64,000 nucleotides of DNA from Drosophila persimilis (Eukaryota; Arthropoda; Insecta; Diptera; Drosophilidae): positions 16,492,001-16,556,000 of the forward strand of contig NW_020825289.1 in the NCBI RefSeq assembly GCF_003286085.1, read 5' to 3'. Position 1 is the first letter of the stretch. Each line of letters opens with the position of its first letter. Shown here piece by piece: positions 10,801-20,905 of this stretch. The notes beneath the pieces were generated by a model. The model was not told the origin of the DNA and made no database searches. It was given only the letters and a program-made list of their open reading frames with translations. The position numbers were made by a program, and so were the translations under genes.

Positions 10801-13800
10801 CTACGGTGGGTGCGTGTGTGTACGTGTGGGTGCACAACAGACTGTGACTGTGACTGTGACTGTGACTGTGACTGTAACTGTAACTGTGACTGATGGCTTG
10901 AGGCATTCGTTACTCACAATAGTAGCTTTCTTTTTCATTGATTGATGGATAGCGGCCAGTTGATGAGTTGTTAGCTGTGAATTTGCATGAATATTGAGAT
11001 TGCAATCGTAATTTTCGTATGTCTAGCCATAGGAACAGAACATCGAGCACACAAAATAGGCATAGCAGAGATAGATTTTGGAGATAACGGGAGGCGCGGC
11101 GTTTTCGAAGCGTTTGTTTTGGAGAGCAGCGGAAATCGGTGGGGGCTGGGGACTGGGCTGGGGTTATACTTACAGAACATGGCAGCTGTATGCTCCGGGG
11201 GCATAGCGCTTCGACTCGCTGGCCATCGCCAGCCAGGCTCAGTCATACGCTCGAGAAAGTACAAAAGTTCTGTCTCTGGCGTTCTGAATGTCCTGTTGCT
11301 GTGCTTGCAAAATAGCCTACAAATGCACACAGGATTATATTGTGTTACTTCTTTAGAAGGTAGATAGACGCACCAATCTGGATGTATTTTCCATCGCTTG
11401 CCATCGAAGAAGCTGCGTATGTTTGTGCCCTTGATATTGACGCGATGGATGTCCTGCTCGGACCGTATATCTATGCGACTGACGCCGTACTGCTCCGGAT
11501 AGGAGATGACCAATGTGAATGGTGTGTTCTTGATGGCTGTCCAGTAATACTGCCGCTTGATGCGAGTCACCCGTTTCTGTCAACCAAAATCCGATTAAAG
11601 TCTTGCAGTTTTGGGGAGTAATATAGTGTAGGGATTGCTTACCATTTCATCGAAATGATTTTTGACCAACATCCATTTGCTGCCAGTCGATTGATTGATT
11701 ATAGAATCGCGTATCTGTTCAGGAATCGAAATATACATTTAGTATCTTTACGGTTCAGATAAAGATGGGATTCGTACCGTCATCAGCACTGGATTGAAGT
11801 CTCTGGCGGGTCGATCGTCATCCAACAGCTCAACTTCAATCATGTCCACGCTATTGTATGCTGGTTTCAGTATATAACCTTGGAACTGGAACAAACCAAA
11901 CCATTAGCAATTCAGAATACAATCGAGTACCATCGAGGCACACTTACAATTGGACGAAAGTCTGGATGGAATAGTACATAACCGTTGTTGGTTACTATAA
12001 ACGCGTAGCCATTCACGCCCAGCTGTGGACACAGAAAGGGGATTACTTGCAGGACTGTACGCAGTGGAAGGGACCTACCATAAATGGCGACAGCAGCTTT
12101 TTGATTTCATTGATGGGCACGTCGGTGCCGGCCACGCCCAGTATGTTTGCAATCCTTGTCTGTGGCACGATCGGGATCGGGGGGAAGAAGGGTTTGGGAT
12201 AAGTTTAGCAAAGTGTCGGTCCGATCGAGGGAGTGGTCAGAAAACATATACACAAGTTGGACTTTAAATGTTTACAAGTACAGAGAATGGTTTAGTTAAA
12301 TGTTTTTTGGTTTTTGGTTTTTGCATGTTAATCAAATACTGAAAAATGAATTTGAAATTTGAGCTTGATAAATGGCATTGCTATTACAAAACGAAACTTC
12401 GATTCGGCTTACGCATTTTATTTTAAAGGCATCTCAAAGGAAAATACAAAGATGTAAAAACAAAATCGAAACGAATGTTGAATGCAAATATGATAGAAGC
12501 ATCGTCTACTACGCAAGAACTTACGAGTACGAGTACGAGTACAGTCAAGATCAAGAGAGTTCTTTTCAAAGGATTTGTATGGTTTCTTTTTTGTTTGTTT
12601 GTTTGATTTTGATGTTTACAAAGATTTGTCTTGTTTGTTTTGGAATTTTGTAAAGCGTTTCTGGACGGTTTTTTAGCGGCTAATTACATGACTAGGCAGA
12701 GTAGTACTAAGAGCGTATGAGAGAGCGTTGTAGAGTGGTGGAAAGGTGTGAATCGAAATTATGAACAGAGAGGGTAGTAGAGTAGAAATCAAGGATACGT
12801 AATAGAGAGTATTACTGGAAAGAATCAACTGAAAAAAGTGTCGGAAAGAAGCTGTTTACAGAGTGTAGATGGAGGGGTTGGGGGTTCCTTGGTTCGTATG
12901 GCATGTGGTGGAATGGGGTGCCAGATGGCAGAATGTACAGTTGTGAGTGTCTGTTTGCGTTGTTAATGTTGGTATTTGGTATTTTGTATTTGGTATTGCT
13001 GTTGGTGTTGGCGTTTTGGTGTATATTTTTACAGTTTTTATACCCTTCACAGTTGTAGTGTGAACACAGAGCTCTTGGTTGTTTGTATTTTAATAGGGGT
13101 ACTACTCGTACAAGACAGCATTTGCCACAGCGAGTGAGGGATAGAGAGTGAGACAGACAGTTAGTTTTAGTAGAGATACATATGCCATTGCCCCAAAAAA
13201 GTATCCGATCACGGATACTCGTATGTATATTTCTCTGATCTGGAAGCCCATTCGATACAGAGTAACAGAGCGATACAGAGAGAGAGACAGAGAGAAAGAG
13301 AGAGGAAGAGTGAGAGAGAACTTAGACTAGGATTGCAAAAATAAATCAAGGCATAAGTGGTGGGGTGCGGCTCTTGATCCATCCCACTGGCTACGAAATC
13401 ATAAAGTGGCATGGCTCTGGGGGCGGTGGAGGGGTGCATGGAGGAGAGGCATACAGAAAACAATACATAAGACAAAGTGGAAACTGAAAATCGAATCGGC
13501 GGTGCCCCAATCAAATTAAAAGAGACGAATTTTGATCACTTCACATGCGGCTTAGAAAAAAAAATCAAAAGAAATTGGCAAATTTTGCAAAATATTTAAT
13601 AGGGATTTGCTTTGGATTTTGGTTTTTTATTTTTTGTATGATTTTTTGGTTTGTTTTGCAGTTGTTGGATTTGATTTAGAAACAATTTACTCACAACTTG
13701 AAGGTTTATTTTCGCAGCCGGATTTATATCGGTCGTTAGATTAATGAGCTGTGAATTTGTATTTGTAGTACATATTTAATAAATCAATTCTCTAGGAACG

Positions 13801-15261
13801 GAAGCAACTTAAGTAGGGTTTATTCTAGAGGGGGTTAGGGGTCTGGGAGGGGTAGAGGTAAAGGTAAAGGTCAAGGCGGTGGTGGCAGTGACAGTGGCGG
13901 GTGGTTGGTGGCTGGTGGCAGTGGGTACAGTGTCGGCACCGGTATCGGTATGGTGTCGCTGGTGTCGGCGGCGGAGAAGGGTCCTACATGGTCGTCCTAT
14001 CCAGCCTGCTGCTCAATCGAAGAAGGGTATAAAAACTCCATCACTGATTCAGAATCGATGCCCTCCCATTCCATTTGGGGGGGTGGGTGTGTCTTTTTTT
14101 TTTTGGGTAATACATATTTTTGGAGGAGATATTGTTGTGGTGGGTGGGGTTGTTCTGGTGTGCTCTATATAGGTCCTCAGCAGTAGCCTAGCAGTAGTTC
14201 GGATTTCACTTTGGTTGTTCTTCTTGTCAATGATTGTACTTACTAAACATCAATCAAGAGTGTACGTTGTACGCTAACATTTATTAATTGGGGGGGAAGA
14301 GGGTTGGTTGTCGGTTTGTGGGTTACCAATGGGCACTATGTACGAGTCGGATATACATATGTATCTAGTCGATCGCGATCGTTACGCTACCCGTAGGCAT
14401 AATCTTTCTTAGTTAAAACAACAAATGTTAAATTCTACTACTCAAAATGCTAGATAAAAGAGTACTATTTATACGTTGAGTAATTAACTAGGCATAGCTA
14501 TTTGATAGTTTGATAATTTGATAATTAGATAATTGTTATAATGGTACGAGTACGGTTATATATTAAGAAAATCAATATCTAGTTATACAGATATGTATGT
14601 ACGTATCTTTAAATACTTGGACCAATTCGAGTTGAATTTGTTGTTACATTTACAGTACAGTATCTGTATACATACGAATGAATAGTAAAACGTATTATAC
14701 TCGAACTTTTATCGAATTGGGTTTCGTTTTTGGTTTTGTTTGGGTTTTTGGGGATTCGATTTGATTTGATTTGATTTGATTGGTACCCAAAAGGTTTAAC
14801 GTGGTCAACTATAATGTCAAAATGTTGCTAAAGAATGCCCATGGTCCTAGACCATGTTTAGCTAGAGTTTTATATACTAGTTATAGTACTATAATAGTTA
14901 GTTATTGGATATATTTTGGTTAAATATGGATTAGGTATGCATGTATGTAGCGCAAAGTATAACAAATCGTTTACTTTATTGGTATAATATATATAGAATT
15001 ATATATATATATATATATATATAGTAGGTAGGAGGAGCTCAATACGATATGCAATTAATTGGCGTATATAAAACTTTTCTCAAGAGCAGTAGGATACGAT
15101 TTACGCAATAATTTCATTTAGAAATTTGATTTTGTTTTTTTTTTTGGTTGTTGTTAGAATTTGGCATTATAGTTTGTACCTCACGTGTTTGCAATTCCCA
15201 GAGTGCTTCATTTATTAAAACTTCTTCGGTGATATTCTGTGGTATAGTTGTGTATAGTTTG

Positions 15262-15296
<35 letters not shown>

Positions 15297-18200
15297 TGTG
15301 TGTTATATATATAACGCATAAAATATTAATATAGTTGTAGTAGTAGTAGTAGTAGTATAGGTGACTTGTTACATAGATAGATTTCGATTTCATGGCTTTT
15401 GACGGGGGTTTTTGGTTTTTTTTTCTCTTTTGTTTTGGGTATTTCTGTATATCTTGCTTCGATTGTAAATTGTAAATGAGTCGAGGGCAAAATGAATGGC
15501 GGCCCTGGATCTGAGCGGCTGCTGAGTGGGGGACTGCCACGGAGTCGATTTTGATTTATTTTGTTGTTTCTTGCTAAGAATTTTGCAGTGCTGATTTGTC
15601 GCTGATAGAGTCTGTGGTCTCTTTATTGTCTGGGATTCACTTACCGCATTCTCGCGTCGATCGTAAATGGGCATCGAAACGGTGGTCATGAATTGATAGA
15701 CATTCGAGTCGACGGGCTGGTTCCAGGTCTGCATGCAAAGAGAGTTGAGGAAAATGCTTTAAAAGGGAGTTCTCTATGGAGTATTCGTGAAACGATAACT
15801 CACTTCCTTTATACGCCGATACTCGCGTCTGTGCATCTCGCTGGGCTCCAGCATCCGGTCGTGCACCTGCCAGTACTCGAGGACGTCCGCCTTCTGCTCC
15901 TCGCACTGCTTGATCTCCCACAGATGGTCGGACAGCTTTGTATCCTGGATGCATAGACCAAAGGAGTGTTTTTTGTTTTTTTTTCGTTCTCGGTCCCTCT
16001 ACACACACACACACACACACAAACACATAGAAAATGTTGCATTTACGCACCTCAATGTCCGCATAGACCTGCGTCCAAATGACCGGATGATCGTGCCTAC
16101 CCAAAACAAGGGGCCGGGCCATAACCGGTATATAGTTTAGGACCATCTCGCGGACCTCAGCGGTGTCGCTGAGATGCACATAATAGCCCTGATTCTCGCA
16201 TGCCATCCACCGTATATCATCCCAATTAGCCACCTCTTTGCCAATCAGATAGGTAAAGACCCGCACCGGCTTATAGGGCGGATCCCGCCAATTGTGCAAC
16301 TCGAAGACCTCGCGATTGTTCTCCGGCGCCCCATCCCCAATGATCATGATCGCCTGATTGCATTGCGCACCGCGCGACGTCGACTTCGCCTCTTCCAATA
16401 TCTCGAATGCTCTTGTCAATGCAGCGGTATAATTGGCGATCGATTTGGGTCCAAAGTTTTCGATCCCTTCTTTCAGTTCACGAATGTTGCCCAAAGTTGC
16501 CTGGATGGATTTCGAAATAGTAGTGTATCGAATCGATGGTATCGATTGGGGGGCGTGTTTTGTGGTTTTGATTTTTGTGGGTGGGTTGGGGAATTGAAAT
16601 GGAATTTGAAATTGAAATTAATGTGAAACCAATTGAAATCGAAATCAGACAGAAATGAATATAGAAAGAGTATGATTGATTGTATTGATATATACTTGAA
16701 TCAGTGTATCCTCGAAACATCCGACAACTGGGCTCACTTCCTTATCAAAGGTGAAGATGTTCACAAAGTCATTTGTACCTAATGTATCGAGTATCGTATT
16801 GACAACATGCTTTGCGATATCTAGCCTCTGTCCCAACATTGAACCGGATCCATCCATTAGGATGACAATATCCTTTGGACTCGTCGCCGCCTCCATATAC
16901 CAGGAGCGTAGCCGGCAATCGTATAGATCGACCGGTACGTCCTTCTTCCATTTGGATGCAGGGAATTGACGCATAAAGCCGGTCGAACTGCCAAAAAATT
17001 GCCACGACAATGTCGGATCATTCTTGTAATTATCGCGGAATATCTGATCCAAATTCTCCGACCATTGTATCGCCTTTATCACATCCGGTGCTGTGTATCC
17101 GTGGATATGTGTGTATGTATGGTTGAGTGGGTTTCGGTGGGGTTTTTTTTGGCAAGAGAAACGGGAAGAATTTGTACAGAAACACAGATTAGTAGGCAAT
17201 CCTTTATCCTAGTGAAGTTCGTGGTGTTGTCTCTTCGGGCAGGACATAGCACAGGAAAGCGCAGGCACAGACAGGTAGGAGTGTGTTTTTGGTGTGCTTG
17301 GACTCTCCGTGTTATGTGGCTTTGGGTTGGGTGTTATACGGTTTCTGGCATTATGATTGATTATTACTAGTATTACACGTATCGGCGTATCAGCTGTCGA
17401 GCATTCTCTGCGTCCCACGCGTGCGAGTCGGCAACGTACGCAATGCGCCACCAACGGCGATTGAGTACAGTTACTGTTGTGCCGACTGTCTGTTGGTTGG
17501 TTGCATTAGGTACAGTTGTGTTTGCCGGGCGGCGCAATGCGGTGCTTGCTGCGCGCACGCGTTCGGGCGCGCATTGACTTAAGCGATTTGTATATTGAAA
17601 AGGAAAAAGTAGGCGCACGAGCGGGTAATTGCACAGCGGGTAACGGTTATACGGTTAAGCAAGCAAGTGTAGAGCGACAGAGCGAGGAAGAGAGAGCGAG
17701 AGGCGCACAGTGTTCGATAAGCTTTGCCTTTCATGCGCGTGTGTTTGAAGCTTTACAGAAGACGGGCACACTGTGTGCCCAAAAAAGTAGAGTAACAGTT
17801 TCATAGAAGGAAAGGGAGATATACATATATGGATAGAGATAGAGAGAGATGGAAAGAGAAGAGATACACGGATTATATCGTTATATCGAGCATAGTTCCA
17901 AACCTCGATCGAACACATTCACGGGCACATGCACCGAGCTAACACTGAAGTTGACCGGTGTATTGTGGAACTCCGGCCGTGGCTCCAGCACCACCACCTT
18001 GGGTTGCACGTAGATCAACGGCTCCCCGATGTCCTTGTCCATATCAGGGGCTGGTGTTGGAATCGGGGGCACGGGATCACCCGGCTCTAACATCTCCTTG
18101 GCATTGTAGTAGGAGAACATCTTATCCGCCATATCGTTCTGATGGGACAGAGCCGTGTTCTCAGCTGTGTCCATAATGCGCTGAAAGTAAAGTTCCAAAA

Positions 18201-19580
18201 ATATCTATAGAATTGTTCTTTGTGGAGCAGGACACCACTTACCCGCACAGCGCTGACCTTCAGGTCCATCATCATTTCTATTTCCTTGGCCATCGAATCA
18301 ACTATGGAGGCTCCAACGCGCTGAACCACTTTGGCATCCTTGAAACTCTGTGGGAATGTGAATGAATCTGCTTAGAAATGTGGCCAGAATGTGTCAAACG
18401 GTCTCTGAAATCCCTACCGGAACACGAGCATTAGTTCTTTCCCTCAAATAGATTCCATTTCTGTCCTAAGCCCATTACGAGGCCCCACTGGGGGGGGGGG
18501 GGGGGGGGCCATCTGTCCGAATATAAGTGTCTATTTACACATACTCGTACACATAGGCTATGAACAATGCACATAAATAAACAGTTGGCGGCTCAAATGA
18601 GCTTGTAACTCATGAGCAACACAATTTCATTTGTACATCCAATTGCTTTTGCCTAAAAATAAATTACCAGCTGTCCCGACCAGCGTCCAGTATCTGACCT
18701 CATATATGGGGGGCAGACAAATATTCTTTCGGAATGGAATACCCTGTCAAAGGGCTATGGAACTCTGATTTCACTCTAGTGAATGCAATCAGTCTTTATA
18801 GACCAATCTATGCTTGTTTCCTTTTTACATTGTCTGGAGAGACTTTGAAACCCTATACAACGATGTATTTCTACATATCTACTCTTGAAAAGGGTATCGA
18901 AACATCGACTCACTTTCTCAAATGGTACCTACCCCTTTTGAAAGGTGTTATGATGTTACCGAGAACAGAGAACTAATAATTTGGAAGAGTACTTCTATCT
19001 GGAAACCCCTAATTCAAATTTTAATCCACTCAAAACTTCTAGAAAGGGTAATAAAGTAGCGTCCTACTGATCCACACTCGCGCCACGTTGTTCTTCTTTT
19101 TGTATTACTTTATAATTGTTGTGTTCGGGCAGCCTTTAACCCAAATACGAAGCCGAAGTTGGCGCCGCCGTCTCGGCAGAGGCTGAGAGACGTCAACAAC
19201 AACAAAAACAAGAGCAGCACAAAAACAGAGGGCGGAGAACCGAGCATGTGGCAAACGGAGCGGAAAAAACGAGAGACGACGGGCGAGTGGGAAAAATCAA
19301 TAAAATTCTCGCTGGCACTCACCTCCTGCACCTCCTTGCGCCTGGTGATAAAATCGCCCAGATGAAACAGTTCCATGCCCAGTTTGTCGGCCCAGGAGTG
19401 AACGCTGCATGGGGGATAGCGGTCAGATTATCTATATCTGGTTTCTAGGATGGATGCCACTCACAGATTGTAGTTGATGTTCTCGGCAGGCTGCAGATGG
19501 GCGCTGGGGGCATGCCAGATGAGCATGGAAATGAGGCTCAGGCAGAGGCGCCACCAGGGCCATGCCCAGGACCAGGTCAT
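7858..19580 (-). CDS. stj: Straightjacket, alpha2delta subunit of voltage-gated Ca2+ channels (21 core exons)
   Basis: Core exons, 5' to 3' on the minus strand: 19580-19465, 19404-19323, 18347-18243, 18180-17904, 17090-16696, 16500-16051, 15944-15804, 15728-15645, 12159-12079, 12022-11948, 11885-11778, 11714-11643, 11576-11374, 11316-11174, 10039-9946, 9383-9279, 9220-9102, 9042-8903, 8842-8618, 8533-8009, 7950-7858. Phases agree throughout and give 1,210 aa. alpha2delta proteins are extracellular and raise channel surface expression and transmitter release; fly stj acts at synapses. Seen: a signal peptide (starts MTWSWAWPWW); a VWA_N region; a VWA domain from about 267 with an intact MIDAS D273-G-S275-G-S277; Cache-like repeats (VAGTDVP, GYAFIVTNNGYVLFHPDF); the late VGCC_alpha2 region (CYILDNNGYVIIS, TGRFFGEVNGA); and a hydrophobic C-terminus after LCGKACS that suits a GPI anchor. 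The RRR stretch needed for gabapentin binding reads R-L-R, as in alpha2delta-3-like proteins. For exon 14 the acceptor at 11316 was chosen because it restores a conserved W-x-aromatic-C. Confidence 0.93.
9384..9945 (-). other. stj intron 15
   Basis: A 562-nt AT-rich intron; the only notable content is the possible microexon at 9495-9542 and a run of nine or more C residues next to the exon 15 donor. Confidence 0.6.
9495..9542 (-). CDS. stj: Possible stj microexon C (48 nt, 16 codons)
   Basis: It lies between core exons 15 and 16. The minus strand shows AAATCTAG then 48 nt then AAG|GTAAAC. Entered in phase 2 it reads STSASSPIAVLMGLLP and keeps the frame. The polypyrimidine tract is poor, and without it the protein aligns well to human alpha2delta in this region, so if real it is optional. 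Sixteen open codons are not improbable by chance. Confidence 0.35.
10040..11173 (-). other. stj intron 14
   Basis: A 1.1-kb intron. It contains an AT-rich block at about 10290-10560 that shares ordered words with a block at 33.4-33.6 kb (see findings) and a hexanucleotide repeat at 10841-10892. No convincing cassette exon was found. Confidence 0.6.
10841..10892. repeat. (ACTGTG)n hexanucleotide repeat
   Basis: About eight to nine copies of ACTGTG with two ACTGTA variants, within a stj intron. Confidence 0.85.
13695..13748 (-). CDS. stj: Candidate stj cassette exon B (54 nt, 18 codons)
   Basis: In the same intron as cassette A. The minus strand shows an acceptor (AATTCACAG), 54 nt open in the correct phase reading LINLTTDINPAAKINLQV, and a consensus donor GTT|GTGAGT. 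It contains a possible N-L-T glycosylation site. It could be used together with cassette A or instead of it; both keep the frame into core exon 9 (TRIANILGV). Short open frames occur by chance, so the call rests on the two good splice sites, the phase and the length. Confidence 0.6.
15180..15236 (-). CDS. stj: Candidate stj cassette exon A (57 nt, 19 codons)
   Basis: It lies in the 3.5-kb intron between core exons 8 and 9. The minus strand shows an acceptor (TATACCACAG), then 57 nt open in the phase of the flanking exons, reading NITEEVLINEALWELQTRE, then a weak donor (GAG|GTACAA). The length is a multiple of three and the peptide looks like an acidic helix with an N-I-T glycosylation site. 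It would insert between the VWA and first Cache regions, where vertebrate alpha2delta genes are also alternatively spliced. It sits beside long GTA repeats, which are clearly not coding. Confidence 0.6.
15262..15357. repeat. Two (GTA)n microsatellites
   Basis: A nearly pure GTA array runs from about 15262 to 15296, and a shorter one from about 15335 to 15357, both within a stj intron and flanking cassette A on its 5' side. Confidence 0.85.
17091..17903 (-). other. stj intron 4
   Basis: An 813-nt intron. The middle (about 17370-17600) is unusually rich in CpG and palindromic GC words for this window; the 5' part, nearer 17.8 kb, is GA-rich. No exon with compatible phase and splice sites was seen. 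Confidence 0.55.
18348..19322 (-). other. stj intron 2
   Basis: A 975-nt intron. It contains an uninterrupted run of 19 G at 18490-18508 and a + strand open frame at 18734-18976 with no coding character. No cassette exon was recognised. Confidence 0.55.
18490..18508. repeat. Poly-G homopolymer (19 nt)
   Basis: An unbroken G run in a stj intron. The exact length is doubtful, because such runs are often misread or mis-assembled. Confidence 0.8.
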
Positions 19581-20838
19581 GTTTCTTCCTGCTGCTCCAC
19601 TTGTACTGACTGCTGCTGCTGCTGCTGCTCCTGCTCCTGCTGGCGGTGGTGCTTGAAGATCGGGCGGAAGCGCGACATAAATACGAGCCAGAACTTATTT
19701 TGTAGCCTACTTTTCAGCACTCACACACGGGCACCGCACACGCACACACAGGCACCGCACATGTACCACACATACCATTCCCCGTTAGCCCGTTAGCTCG
19801 GCTCAGGCCACCTGTCCTGGCCATCCACACACATATCCAGCTCACTGTATGTCCAACCACTTGAAATCGGAGTCCCTAACCCAAGCTCAAGCTCAAAACA
19901 TTTTCCGACAAACGATCTGCAGACGTTTTTTTCCCGAATTTTCTCAACGTGCCTGCACTGTGCTGCTGATGTGTGTGTGCGTGAAAATTTCGTGTTGTTT
20001 GGCAGCGAAAACTTTTCTCTCTACACTGTCGACGATGTCCGTTCTGACGTTTCTGTGGCGTTTCTGTGTCAGCGATGAGTTCATCGCCTAGTTGCCACTA
20101 GCCAGAGCGAGACCACAGCCGGGTTCCAGCATTAAGCTCTAGCTGCACTGCTCTGGGCTACCACTGCGCCTGCCCTGACAGTTGACGCTTCTGCGCGCGA
20201 GCTTTGTTTACCTCCTCGGGAGTCCTACAGGTGTCTGTTTACGCTCGTTAGCGACTGCGCAGTGGCTTTGTTTACAGGCGAGCATTGACAGCTGGCCGAA
20301 CATCTGTTGCTGCAGCTGACAGATATAGTGACAATTTGGCAAGGAGCTGGGACTGCTGTCAAAGAGGAACGTATAAACCTAAGATGTTGACCAATTATAT
20401 GTGTTTTAACGTTATCCTCTACTTGGTTTACACTCACACAATTGATCCTCTTACCATTATACTCTTCACTGATTGTAGATAACACTAGATAAAATTAAAT
20501 CTTTAGCTTTAATAAATGTAAATATATCCCAAAATCGAATTCAATCGAATTCCTTTAGAGTCGCTAACATACTTTTAACGAGATCGGTTGTGGCCCTTAT
20601 GCAAAATTAAGTAATTCTATTCTGTTAGCTTTTTTGTCAAAAGAAATACGAAATTGAATTCCTTCATCTGGCGCGAATAACGTAAGATCTGAAATTACGT
20701 AAGCTGCAAAAGCTTTGAATTAGAAATGCTTATATTAACCAAAGAGCTTTGCTTAAAATACACGCTAGAGGGTAAAGCAAAAGCTTTCACAAGCTTGGAA
20801 AAACACACGCTAGAGGCGGCTTTTGTTTATCAATACTT
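19581..20838 (-). other. stj 5' UTR and upstream intergenic region
   Basis: Immediately upstream of the stj ATG (minus strand) is a CAG-repeat leader (about 19612-19640). The start site was not located: no exact motif 1, TATA or TCAGTT was found. The stretch about 20150-20340 is GC-richer, with a repeated CTTTGTTTAC word (two copies near 20.2 kb), and could be promoter sequence. From about 20.45 kb onward the DNA is AT-rich, with no open frame of note. Confidence 0.45.
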
Positions 20839-20844
20839 TTTATT
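20839..20844 (-). terminator. Poly(A) signal of Cpr50Cb
   Basis: AATAAA on the minus strand, about 60 nt after the Cpr50Cb stop at 20906; the position fits a short 3' UTR. Confidence 0.65.
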
Positions 20845-20905
20845 GGTACGGTACTCTTGTATATCGTAAAGTTTACACGTTTCTCAAGAAATCCACACTC
20901 CACTC

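Larger units (their letters stand above)
12160..15644 (-). other. Large stj intron 8, repeat-rich, host of cassettes A and B
   Basis: Apart from the two candidate cassettes, this 3.5-kb intron is noncoding: T-rich and GA-rich tracts, ACGAGT repeats near 12522-12541, GATTT repeats near 14757-14780, an (AT)n run at 15001-15022, and two (GTA)n arrays. No nested gene is seen. The + strand frames near 13.9-14.2 kb are low-complexity and not convincing. Confidence 0.6.

Noticed and set aside
13980..14060. Minus-strand stretch reading MEFLYPSSIEQQAG then stop, considered as another stj exon
   Set aside because: No acceptor in a compatible phase and an in-frame stop without a donor.
18490..18508. 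Run of 19 G as a possible quadruplex-forming element
   Set aside because: A single homopolymer whose length may be a sequencing artefact; not pursued as a functional element.
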